From contig CBDUUV010000057.1 in NCBI GenBank assembly GCA_965370495.1, forward strand, positions 1-15,905: a stretch of DNA of 15,905 bases. Reading direction: 5' to 3'. Positions within the stretch are counted from its first letter, which is position 1. Each line of letters starts with the position of its first letter. The DNA is from Krumholzibacterium sp965370495 (lineage in GTDB: Bacteria > Krumholzibacteriota > Krumholzibacteriia > Krumholzibacteriales > Krumholzibacteriaceae). A model generated the notes under the pieces. It searched no databases. It was not told where the DNA came from and saw only the letters and a program-made list of their open reading frames with translations. A program made the position numbers and the translations under genes. Positions 1 through 5,824 of the stretch are shown here, in pieces.

Positions 1-974
1 GGATGGACAATCCGGCTCCCTGGGGGGACCGAAAAGAGGGGCAGGAAATACTCGTGGAAAAACCCGCCGAACATCATTTTGTGTTGGAATATCCAGAGAA
101 CCACCAGGCCGAAAAGGACCCCGGTAAAAATAATGGCGTAGTATTTCTTCCGATCAACTACCCTTCCACTCCATAACCAGAACATGACCGCCAGTCCCGG
201 AAGAAAGACAACCGCCGATAAATGAAGGGCAAGAGTAATCAGATACGTCAGGATGACCCACAGGGGAGAGCCGTTTCCCTTAAGCAGTCTGATACTGAAA
301 TAGATAAAAGCCATGAAGGAAGCTACAAAGGGTGGATAGGTTTCGACATACCCGAAGAAAAACTGCATCATCCCGGTGGAAAGAATTGCCAGAAATATGA
401 ATAAACGGTATTTATTTTTTTCGCCCCCGAGAAGCATCGCGGTACGGAAAGCGAACACCGAAAATATAAGCCCGGACAAAACGCTTAGGATGGCAGCGGC
501 GGTGATAGTCGAAACTCCGAGGTTCATAGCGGGCAAGTTGAACAACCTGTAGAAGCTCCTGTAGAGCCAGGAACTGACCGGCTCGCGAGAAACGATATCC
601 TTTACCAGATGTTCCGCCCAGACATAGCCATCGCCCAGAAAATGTGTGGCCGTTCTGAATTGCCAGAACAGAATCGCTAAAATCAGAATGGATACTGCCC
701 ACGCGGCAGACCTGTTTTCCCTCAGCCGTCGGACAGGCCCGGACGAGTTGATCGAGCCCGCAAACCGGATAAGCCCGACTCGAAACCCCGGGAATACCAT
801 AAACAGTCCGAATAAAAGAAACAGGAAAACAACCGGCCCAGGCAGATATTTCCACTGGTCAGCTCCCCAGAGCACAGGCTTTCCACCCAAAACAGGAATT
901 ATATGGAGCCCGCAGAAAACAAGGAATATGAGAATCAGGGGAGTAACCCGGGGCTGCTTTTCTTTCCTTGTAAT
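1..974 (-). CDS. Multi-pass membrane protein, GT-C glycosyltransferase-like (3' end cut by window edge)
   Basis: An open minus-strand frame runs from about 974 off the left edge, giving about 325 residues. It holds several hydrophobic helices: one directly after a basic N-terminus (TRKEKQPR), then LILIFLVFCGL, VVFLFLLFGLFMVF, a helix before a loop carrying F-L-G-D-G-Y, and further helices with FFGYVETYPPF and LHLSAVVFLPGLAVMF. An acidic residue in the first large loop followed by many helices is typical of GT-C lipid-linked-sugar transferases (GT39/ArnT-like), but I see no decisive signature, so this is a fold-level guess. The frame has no ATG or GTG near its beginning. A strong AGGAGG (984-989) lies 9 nt before an ATT at 974-972, which gives exactly the basic N-terminus before helix 1. 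An in-frame TTG at 1004-1002 is the alternative but has no Shine-Dalgarno. Promoter 1042-1070 drives it, divergently from rubrerythrin. Confidence 0.7.
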   Translation of the reverse strand, partial: MTRKEKQPRVTPLILIFLVFCGLHIIPVLGGKPVLWGADQWKYLPGPVVFLFLLFGLFMVFPGFRVGLIRFAGSINSSGPVRRLRENRSAAWAVSILILAILFWQFRTATHFLGDGYVWAEHLVKDIVSREPVSSWLYRSFYRLFNLPAMNLGVSTITAAAILSVLSGLIFSVFAFRTAMLLGGEKNKYRLFIFLAILSTGMMQFFFGYVETYPPFVASFMAFIYFSIRLLKGNGSPLWVILTYLITLALHLSAVVFLPGLAVMFWLWSGRVVDRKKYYAIIFTGVLFGLVVLWIFQHKMMFGGFFHEYFLPLFSVPPGSRIVH

Positions 975-983
975 AGCCGCATT

Positions 984-989
984 CCTCCT
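984..989 (-). promoter_or_regulatory. Shine-Dalgarno AGGAGG of the left-edge membrane protein
   Basis: A perfect AGGAGG is read on the minus strand. The reading frame of the membrane protein has an ATT codon 9 nt downstream. The nearest ATG (982-980) is only 1 nt downstream and in another frame that stops after about 15 codons. This site is the main reason to place the start near 974. Confidence 0.6.
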
Positions 990-1041
990 GCTATCATGTC
1001 GCAATCCAGTGTCCGCATGAATCAATACCTTACCATGATGG

Positions 1042-1070
1042 ATTGTATCACAATGCGGGAGCGTTATCAA
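1042..1070 (-). promoter_or_regulatory. Sigma70-type promoter for the left-edge membrane protein
   Basis: Read on the minus strand: -35 TTGATA (1070-1065), a 17-nt spacer, and -10 TACAAT (1047-1042). Each hexamer matches the consensus at 5 of 6 positions. Transcription would begin near 1035, about 60 nt upstream of the AGGAGG-linked start. The spacing and match are good; there is no experimental support. Confidence 0.6.
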
Positions 1071-1140
1071 TCCGGTAAGTGGCCCGGGTTGTGTAACATG
1101 GAGTGTGCAGAATTGAAAAGGCAGTGAGAACAAAAGAGAA

Positions 1141-1182
1141 AGGGTGTACTCTATCTAAAACGTACAAGCAACACTACACCCT
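1141..1182. repeat. Inverted repeat between two divergent promoters
   Basis: AGGGTGTA at 1141-1148 is exactly reverse-complemented by TACACCCT at 1175-1182, separated by 26 nt. It lies between the two outward-facing promoters of the divergent region 1018-1315. It could be a paired operator or the stem of an untranslated RNA. There is no T-tract, so it does not look like an intrinsic terminator. Confidence 0.4.
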
Positions 1183-1212
1183 GGACAAAACCAGCTTTTC
1201 CATGAGTTATAC

Positions 1213-1228
1213 TTGACATCATTGTCAA
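1213..1228. promoter_or_regulatory. Palindromic operator candidate over the rubrerythrin -35
   Basis: TTGACATCATTGTCAA is a perfect dyad: 6-bp arms TTGACA/TGTCAA around TCAT. Its left arm is the -35 hexamer itself, so a bound dimer would block RNA polymerase. The 16-bp length and TTGA...TCAA ends recall Crp/Fnr-type sites, but the centre-to-centre spacing is 2 bp longer than a classic FNR box. It is not a PerR or Fur box by eye. The regulator is unknown. Confidence 0.5.
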
Positions 1229-1241
1229 TAAATATTATATA
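1213..1241 (+). promoter_or_regulatory. Promoter of the rubrerythrin operon
   Basis: A consensus -35 TTGACA (1213-1218), a 17-nt spacer, and TATATA at 1236-1241 as a -10 (4 of 6). The alternative -10 TATTAT at 1233-1238 matches better but sits only 14 nt away. The start codon of rubrerythrin is 75 nt downstream. The promoter is overlapped by two inverted repeats, described separately. Confidence 0.55.
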
Positions 1242-1252
1242 GTTAAGAACTA
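1240..1252. promoter_or_regulatory. Second small palindrome at the rubrerythrin transcription start
   Basis: TAGTTAAGAACTA has 5-bp arms TAGTT/AACTA around AAG. It directly follows the -10 of the rubrerythrin promoter, where the transcript would begin. It may be a second regulator site or a short hairpin at the 5' end of the mRNA. Short AT-rich dyads occur by chance, so support is modest. Confidence 0.3.
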
Positions 1253-1315
1253 TTAGCATTAACGATTTATAGATAGTACCCGCCCAGGTAACAATTTAAC
1301 GATGGGAGACGGAAA

Positions 1316-1891
1316 ATGAGCTCAATCAAGGGAACACAGACCGAGAAGAATTTAATGGCAGCTTTTGCTGGTGAATCGCAGGCAAGAAATCGTTATACGT
1401 ATTTTGCGAGTAAAGCAAAGAAAGAAGGTTTCATTCAGATTGCCAGGGTGTTTGAAGAGACTGCAGATCAGGAAAAGGAACACGCTAAAAGACTTTTCAA
1501 ATTCATGGAAGGTGGTGAAGTAGAAATTACCGGTGGGTTTCCTTCCGGTACAATTGCCTCAACGGTTGAAAATTTAAAAGCAGGCGCCGCTGGCGAACAT
1601 TTCGAACATACCAGGATGTATCCTGAGTTTGCAAAAGTGGCAAAAGAAGAAGGGCTTGATCCAATCGCAAAAGTTTTTGAAGCTATTGCCGTCGCTGAAA
1701 AACAACATGAAAAACGGTTCAATGGTTTTGTAAAAAATATCGAGGAAGACAAAGTTTTCAAAAAAGATAAAACCGTTGTCTGGCGTTGCCAGAATTGTGG
1801 ATACCTTTTTGAAGGTACTGAAGCGCCTGCATCATGCCCTGCTTGCGCTCACCCTCAGGCTTACTTTGAAATGCTTGGAGAAAACTGGTAG
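1316..1891 (+). CDS. rbr: Rubrerythrin (NADH/rubredoxin-linked peroxidase)
   Basis: Cytoplasmic diiron peroxidase that reduces hydrogen peroxide to water in anaerobes. The 191-residue length is typical. The N-terminal four-helix ferritin-like domain (about 1-145) carries the family's diiron ligands: E20, E53 with H56 (EKEH), E94 and E97 (GEHFE), E128 with H131 (EKQH). The C-terminal rubredoxin-like domain (about 153-191) has the FeS4 site C158-x2-C161 and C174-x2-C177. All ligands are present, so this is classical rubrerythrin and not an erythrin or a rubredoxin-first variant. The ATG is preceded by GGGAG (1304-1308) at 7 nt. It is the first gene of a three-gene operon with superoxide reductase (36-nt gap) and ferritin. 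Codon use favours A/T endings (many AAA, GAA) more than the minus-strand neighbours. Confidence 0.97.
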   Translation: MSSIKGTQTEKNLMAAFAGESQARNRYTYFASKAKKEGFIQIARVFEETADQEKEHAKRLFKFMEGGEVEITGGFPSGTIASTVENLKAGAAGEHFEHTRMYPEFAKVAKEEGLDPIAKVFEAIAVAEKQHEKRFNGFVKNIEEDKVFKKDKTVVWRCQNCGYLFEGTEAPASCPACAHPQAYFEMLGENW

Positions 1892-1927
1892 AATTGATCT
1901 TTTAATCAGGATGATTGGAGAAAAGAA

Positions 1928-2308
1928 ATGACTAAAGTATTACAGGTTTACAAATGCGAAATATGCGGAAATATCGTGGAAATGTTGCACGAAGGAGCCG
2001 GAGCCCTTATCTGCTGCGGCCAGAAGATGGCATTGTATGAAGAAAACACAAGAGAAGCCGCTACCGAAAAACACATACCCGTGATGGAAAAAATTGATGG
2101 CGGTTTTAAAGTTACCGTTGGCAGCGTTATTCATCCGACCCTTGATGAACATTACATTGAGTGGATTGAACTTTTGGCCGGCAATCTCGTGTTGCGGAAA
2201 ATGCTCAAACCCGGCGATACACCTGAAGCAACCTTCCTGATAGATGCTGAAAGTGTGACCGCAAGGGCTTATTGTAATCTACATGGTCTTTGGAAAGGCA
2301 ATCTGTAA
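1928..2308 (+). CDS. dfx: Desulfoferrodoxin, two-iron superoxide reductase
   Basis: Cytoplasmic superoxide reductase that converts superoxide to hydrogen peroxide without releasing oxygen. Length is 126 residues, the size of class I desulfoferrodoxin. The N-terminal desulforedoxin domain has C10, C13, C29 and C30, which bind the rubredoxin-like iron. The C-terminal SOR domain supplies the catalytic Fe(His)4Cys centre: H49, H69, H75, C116, H119, plus the E47-K48 pair before H49 that helps protonate the peroxo intermediate. All of these occur at the textbook positions of the Desulfovibrio enzyme. GGAG lies 7 nt before the ATG. The stop overlaps the ferritin start (TAATG), implying translational coupling. 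Its product, peroxide, is the substrate of the upstream rubrerythrin. Confidence 0.97.
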   Translation: MTKVLQVYKCEICGNIVEMLHEGAGALICCGQKMALYEENTREAATEKHIPVMEKIDGGFKVTVGSVIHPTLDEHYIEWIELLAGNLVLRKMLKPGDTPEATFLIDAESVTARAYCNLHGLWKGNL

Positions 2309-2829
2309 TGATTGATAAAAAAATGCAGGACGCCATGAACAAGCAGATAAATGCGGAGTTTTTTTCAGGTTATCTCTATCTTGCAATGGCGATTTACTTT
2401 GAATCCATTGACCTGGAAGGATTCGCCCACTGGATGAAAATTCAGGCGCAGGAAGAAGTTACCCATTCGCTGAAGCTTTATAAGCATATCATGGACCGGG
2501 GTGGCAAAGTAATACTTGATGCAATTGGCACTCCTCAGGCAAGCTGGGAATCACCTCTTGCTGCATTCGAAGCTGCTTATCAACATGAGAAGAAAATTAC
2601 GGCTCTTTTGAATGAACTTACAAAATTTGGCCGAGAAATCGGTGATTACGCGTCCGAATCTCTTTTGCGATGGTTCATTGATGAGCAAGTTGAGGAAGAA
2701 ACCAATGTGGAACGAATCGTAAACCGTTTGAAACTTGTTGGTGAATCGGGACAGGGAATTTTTATGATCGATCAGGAACTTAAACAACGCTCTGAATTAT
2801 TCACTGCGACGACAAGTACACTGGCATAG
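2308..2829 (+). CDS. ftnA: Bacterial non-haem ferritin (FtnA-like)
   Basis: Iron-storage ferritin that oxidises Fe(II) and stores it as ferric mineral in a 24-mer shell. Using the ATG at 2308 the protein has 173 residues, the usual FtnA length. Ferroxidase ligands fall at the E. coli FtnA numbering: E17, E50, H53, E94, Q127 and the extra C-site acids E129/E130. No haem-binding methionine typical of bacterioferritin (M52) is seen: the position reads T52. A longer frame begins at 2290, but the ATG at 2308 overlaps the preceding stop (TAATG), has AAAGG upstream, and gives a normal N-terminus, so I chose it. As the last gene of the operon it likely removes the Fe(II) that would drive Fenton chemistry with peroxide. 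Confidence 0.95.
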   Translation: MIDKKMQDAMNKQINAEFFSGYLYLAMAIYFESIDLEGFAHWMKIQAQEEVTHSLKLYKHIMDRGGKVILDAIGTPQASWESPLAAFEAAYQHEKKITALLNELTKFGREIGDYASESLLRWFIDEQVEEETNVERIVNRLKLVGESGQGIFMIDQELKQRSELFTATTSTLA

Positions 2830-2840
2830 TCTTAAAAGAT

Positions 2841-3950
2841 TCACGATTTGTACCGGAGCAAATCGCTAAAAATTCTATCGTACTCAGGGGCCATAATGCT
2901 CCAGTCGTAGCGGGCAACAAGATCCCTGCTGCTGCTTCGGCGTACATCTTCGATTTTCAGGATACACTCCTCGAGCATCCTGCACAAACCTTCGAAATCA
3001 TCGTAGTAAAACTGTGGGTTTTCTTCCGGAGAGATATGCTCGGGATATGAAAGTCTTTTCGGCAGAAGAGGCCGGCAGCCGCAATAAACACCCTGAACCA
3101 TACTTGCCCCGAAGAAATCATGGATCGAGGTCACCGGCAAAATATCTGATTTCCACAACCAGTAAGCGTATCTATTAAACCCCTCAACAAAACCGTACTG
3201 GACTATCTTGTCTCCCAGCATCAATCTCGCTTCCTCAAAGACGGCAGGTTTTCGGGCGAACTCCTCACCCAGAATGGCGACTTCGAATTGCAGCCCCTTT
3301 CCTGCAAGCATGAAAAGAGCCCTGAAGAACTCTTCCGGATTCTTGTCATACTCCCAGCGGTGGTTCCAGAGTATCAACGGAAGACATCCATGTTGAGCCC
3401 CTTCCCTGTGCAGATCCAATTTTTCCAGATCAAGGCCCAGAGGAAGAACACGACTCTTCTCCCTGATAACAGGCACATTCTCCAGGCCATTATGGTCAGG
3501 GAATACTTTTAGAAACCGGGCGATGCCATTGAGAAAAGAATCGTGATGAAACGATGAGTTAAAAAGCACCGCATCAGCCGCGAGAGCTGAAGTATAATTG
3601 ATGAACCCGTACTGAGCGTCTCTTTCCCTACCGGACTCATTCTCCCGCCCGGGATAGGTTATCTGGTTCTCGTGGAAATAAACGGCAGTCCTGACACAGG
3701 CGGTTCTTGCCCTCGTGAGGGCAAGAAAAACAGAGAGGTCGAGCATGTCGCTTGCCAGTATAATATCGGGGGTATGTCCACTCTCCATGAACATCCCGGC
3801 GAGGCGAACCGCCCCACCATGCATACGCCATTTCCAGTATTTTCCCTTCAGCCCGAGAATTGCAACGTCATGGGAACTCCTGTCAGCATACTCCCTGGCC
3901 CATGATGTGTGTGATCCGGTTAAATAAGGCTCGACGATCAGAATCTTCAT
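2841..3950 (-). CDS. DUF3524/GT4 glycosyltransferase, homologue of tRNA-queuosine alpha-mannosyltransferase (GTDC1/QTMAN)
   Basis: The 369-residue protein has the two-part layout of the GTDC1 family. An N-terminal DUF3524 domain (about 2-168) has ILIVEPYLTGSH, WKWRMHG (40-45), the YFHENQITYP block (91-100), DAQYGFINY and DAVLFNSSFH. A GT4-type C-terminal domain (about 190-335) has WNHRWEYDKNPEEFF (195-209), a glycine-rich stretch near VAILGEEF, and HDFFGASMVQGVYCGCRPL (277-295), the nucleotide-sugar end. In animals this family mannosylates queuosine at the tRNA-Asp anticodon. The bacterial substrate is not established, so the tRNA role is inferred from homology alone. No queuosine synthesis gene is in the window. 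The ATG at 3950 matches the family's N-terminus (M-x-I-L-I-x-E); a TTG two codons upstream is possible. It is convergent with the ferritin operon, and the upstream gap holds a modest promoter (4022-4050). Confidence 0.85.
   Translation of the reverse strand: MKILIVEPYLTGSHTSWAREYADRSSHDVAILGLKGKYWKWRMHGGAVRLAGMFMESGHTPDIILASDMLDLSVFLALTRARTACVRTAVYFHENQITYPGRENESGRERDAQYGFINYTSALAADAVLFNSSFHHDSFLNGIARFLKVFPDHNGLENVPVIREKSRVLPLGLDLEKLDLHREGAQHGCLPLILWNHRWEYDKNPEEFFRALFMLAGKGLQFEVAILGEEFARKPAVFEEARLMLGDKIVQYGFVEGFNRYAYWLWKSDILPVTSIHDFFGASMVQGVYCGCRPLLPKRLSYPEHISPEENPQFYYDDFEGLCRMLEECILKIEDVRRSSSRDLVARYDWSIMAPEYDRIFSDLLRYKS
2844..2865. terminator. Weak hairpin between convergent genes
   Basis: CGATTTG (2844-2850) pairs with CAAATCG (2859-2865) across 8 nt. 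It lies just past the ferritin stop and inside the last codons of the convergent glycosyltransferase. Either transcript could end here, but no run of U longer than four follows on either strand, so intrinsic termination is uncertain. Confidence 0.3.
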
Positions 3951-4021
3951 GGTCAATGCCCGGCACTTTCATCCGTTGACGAATATCGATCTCTTGCATA
4001 GAGTTGTTATAACGCCTGATT

Positions 4022-4050
4022 AGTTTACCTGATATGTCTTTTACCATCAA
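4022..4050 (-). promoter_or_regulatory. Possible promoter of the DUF3524 glycosyltransferase
   Basis: Read on the minus strand: TTGATG (4050-4045), a 17-nt spacer, TAAACT (4027-4022). Both hexamers match 4 of 6 consensus positions. It would start transcription about 65 nt upstream of the ATG. A competing -10 (TATAAC, about 15 nt further downstream) lacks a good -35. Evidence is moderate. Confidence 0.35.
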
Positions 4051-4107
4051 CTGGGGAGATTATTCTGATCGAAGCACTGATACTCAGAATCTGGTTAGAA
4101 TACAGAA

Positions 4108-4128
4108 ATACCCGATATTCTCGGGTAT
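4108..4128 (-). terminator. Hairpin downstream of the STAS operon
   Basis: ATACCCGA (4108-4115) and TCGGGTAT (4121-4128) form a perfect 8-bp stem with a 5-nt loop, about 100 nt after the stop of the second STAS gene. On the minus strand it is followed by TTCTGTATTC, a poor U-tract. It could terminate the STAS transcript weakly or be an operator for the glycosyltransferase further on. Apart from this hairpin and the promoter at 4022-4050 I see nothing in the gap 3951-4231. Confidence 0.35.
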
Positions 4129-4231
4129 CTCGAAAGTCCATTTAAAACCTGTTCTGGTGTACGCGCCAGCACACAGAGCCCCTTAACACGTACATCCAGT
4201 TTCACTGCGATCATCGATGACGACCAACCAA

Positions 4232-4573
4232 TTACTCTTTCAGGCTTTTGATCGCTTCAGCTTCTGATTCAAAAACGTCAAAAATCAGGTTGAGCCTTGT
4301 TACCTGAAGGATACCCAGTACCCTGTCATTCGGCTGGCACAATTTGACTACTCCACCCTCTTTCGCGAAACGGGACCTGGCGGAAACGAGTATTCCCAGG
4401 CCTGTACTCGATATCCATTTGACATTCGAGAGGTTGATAACAAGATCGAGTTTCTTTTCATCGATCAACTCCGCAATTACATCCACGAGCTTCATGTTGT
4501 CCGGTCCCCCGTACATCTCACCGGACAATCCCAGGATGATGATCCCATCTACTTCTTTCTTCTTGATCTTCAT
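4232..4573 (-). CDS. STAS-domain anti-sigma-factor antagonist (SpoIIAA/RsbV type), second of a tandem pair
   Basis: A single STAS domain fills the 113 residues, the usual size of SpoIIAA/RsbV. The phosphorylation loop reads W-I-S-S-T-G-L-G (53-60). Ser55 aligns with the serine that the SpoIIAB/RsbW kinase phosphorylates, while the preceding Asp of the classical D-S-S-G-L-G is Ser here. Such proteins free a sigma factor or an output partner when unphosphorylated and are reset by a kinase. Neither kinase nor PP2C phosphatase is visible nearby. AGGAGA lies 8 nt before the ATG. It is 43 nt downstream of a paralogous STAS gene and is probably co-transcribed with it from the promoters at 5018-5095. 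Confidence 0.9.
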   Translation of the reverse strand: MKIKKKEVDGIIILGLSGEMYGGPDNMKLVDVIAELIDEKKLDLVINLSNVKWISSTGLGILVSARSRFAKEGGVVKLCQPNDRVLGILQVTRLNLIFDVFESEAEAIKSLKE

Positions 4574-4616
4574 TCTTTTTCTCTCCTAGTTATCCTAAAA
4601 AATCAGCCTGACCTCA

Positions 4617-4958
4617 TTAGAAGCTCGAGAGCGCATCCTCTTCATTATCAAACACTTCGAACACCTCTGGAATGAGCCCGCATGTCTTCAGCACTATTCC
4701 GACACGTTCGGAAATGCTAAAAAGCTTGACGCTGGCTTCTTCTCTCTTCGCTGACGCATATGCAGCGATCAGGACACCGGCACCGAGGGAATTCAACCAT
4801 TTGACATCTTTCAGGTTGATAACAAATTGCCTCTGCCCTTTTTCCAGACTTTCCTTTATGATACTCTGGATCTCTTGGGATTTCGGACCTCCATCGATCT
4901 GGCCCTCTAGATCCAGAACGAGCACACCACCCGCGTCCCTGTTAGAGATATTCAGCAT
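4617..4958 (-). CDS. STAS-domain anti-sigma-factor antagonist, first of a tandem pair
   Basis: Also 113 residues and one STAS domain, clearly related to the downstream gene: both share a G-x-x-x-G-G-P segment near residue 20 and V-K-W before the phosphorylation loop. Here the loop is L-N-S-L-G-A-G (55-61). Ser57 is the likely phosphosite, but the flanking residues (N before, L after) depart from the classical D-S-S-G, so its kinase or partner may differ from the paralogue's. GAGGAG precedes the ATG by 6 nt. A very good promoter ends about 55 nt upstream. The pair looks like a local duplication with divergence at the regulatory loop. Confidence 0.9.
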   Translation of the reverse strand: MLNISNRDAGGVLVLDLEGQIDGGPKSQEIQSIIKESLEKGQRQFVINLKDVKWLNSLGAGVLIAAYASAKREEASVKLFSISERVGIVLKTCGLIPEVFEVFDNEEDALSSF

Positions 4959-5017
4959 ACAAGGCTCCTCTCTTTGAGCATTTTCTATAATATCACCGCA
5001 TTATCGGATCACAGTCT

Positions 5018-5046
5018 ATTATATATTCTAGCATAGTACCTTACAA
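5018..5046 (-). promoter_or_regulatory. Proximal promoter P2 of the STAS operon
   Basis: Read on the minus strand: -35 TTGTAA (5046-5041), a 17-nt spacer, and a perfect -10 TATAAT (5023-5018). Transcription would start about 50 nt upstream of the first STAS ATG. It lies just downstream of a second promoter (5067-5095), giving a tandem arrangement. Confidence 0.65.
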
Positions 5047-5066
5047 ACAGAAAATCACTCAACGCG

Positions 5067-5095
5067 ATCGTATCACCGACCTTCATCCATGTCAA
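5067..5095 (-). promoter_or_regulatory. Distal promoter P1 of the STAS operon
   Basis: Read on the minus strand: perfect -35 TTGACA (5095-5090), a 17-nt spacer, -10 TACGAT (5072-5067; 4 of 6). It lies between the end of the DUF523 gene and promoter P2, and separates the STAS genes from the purM/DUF523 transcript. Confidence 0.55.
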
Positions 5096-5193
5096 GGACA
5101 GTATCACCACGGCAACAATCCGGCAACTACGCCGGGGATGCGGGAGGCTGCAACTATTGATATCGGATACTTCGATCGTCTGAAATCCTGTTA

Positions 5194-5766
5194 TTACAGG
5201 CGGGCATCATGCCCTCTTTTTTTGGCAGAAAGAAAGACTCTCGACAGGAACCGTTCAAAACAATCCGGATTGGCCAGGCTTTCTTCAGTCTCGGCCGGCA
5301 GGCCCGGAAAACGCTCCAGGATGGCACCGCCAAAAAGACCAGCTCCTTTTTCAACCGGTTCCTCTACAGCGGCACCGCTGTAGATAGCTGTTTCCCATAA
5401 CCCGCATGAAGGCGACCTGCTCTTGAGGATAAATCCATCGACACTTGCAAGGTTCCTCAGAAAATCGTCCACAAACAAATTCATCGGCTCTGTAAAGTCC
5501 CCACCTGAAGAAGACTGAATCAGTCTCACCGAATCATCCTGCCTGAAAACAATTCTGATTGGATCACGTGGGATGCCCAGGCCTATAGCTACTTCCGGAC
5601 ATATGGGAACGAAGTGAACATGGCGCATCAGCTCCCTGACCGCCGCGGATTCCCTGATCAGGCCATTATACCTGCAGGGCTCAAACTCAAGGCACTTACT
5701 GATGACCACGATCGGTTTGATAGCATCCCCCCCATCACGAAAATAAAGGGTTGCCGCCGCATCCAA
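5194..5766 (-). CDS. DUF523 family protein (YbbK-like)
   Basis: The DUF523 hallmarks are present in order: S-K-C-L with C-R-Y-N-G shortly after (about 23-35), C-P-E-V-A-I-G-L-G-I-P-R (56-67), and the cysteine motif S-R-S-P-S-C-G-L. Conserved cysteines suggest a metal or thiol chemistry, but the family's function is not known to me. The DUF1722 partner fused to it in E. coli YbgA is absent; the protein ends soon after the DUF523 core. The start is unsure. The frame opens with a TTG at 5766 lacking a clear Shine-Dalgarno, and a GTG at 5709, just before V-I-S-K-C, would give a family-typical N-terminus. It follows purM by 58 nt on the same strand. Confidence 0.85.
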   Translation of the reverse strand: MDAAATLYFRDGGDAIKPIVVISKCLEFEPCRYNGLIRESAAVRELMRHVHFVPICPEVAIGLGIPRDPIRIVFRQDDSVRLIQSSSGGDFTEPMNLFVDDFLRNLASVDGFILKSRSPSCGLWETAIYSGAAVEEPVEKGAGLFGGAILERFPGLPAETEESLANPDCFERFLSRVFLSAKKRGHDARL

Positions 5767-5824
5767 ACAGGACAGCCCGCGTTCGGGGCTACATCAGACT
5801 TTTCGATGGGACAAGGAAAACGAG

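Noticed and set aside
412..855. Minus-strand open frame of 147 codons at the left end
   Set aside because: A neighbouring frame on the same strand encodes the hydrophobic membrane protein continuously across this stretch. This frame gives an arginine- and cysteine-rich non-protein-like sequence.
5100..5193. Small hairpin CCTGT/ACAGG just after the DUF523 stop
   Set aside because: The 5-bp stem is not followed by a U-tract and is expected by chance at this length.
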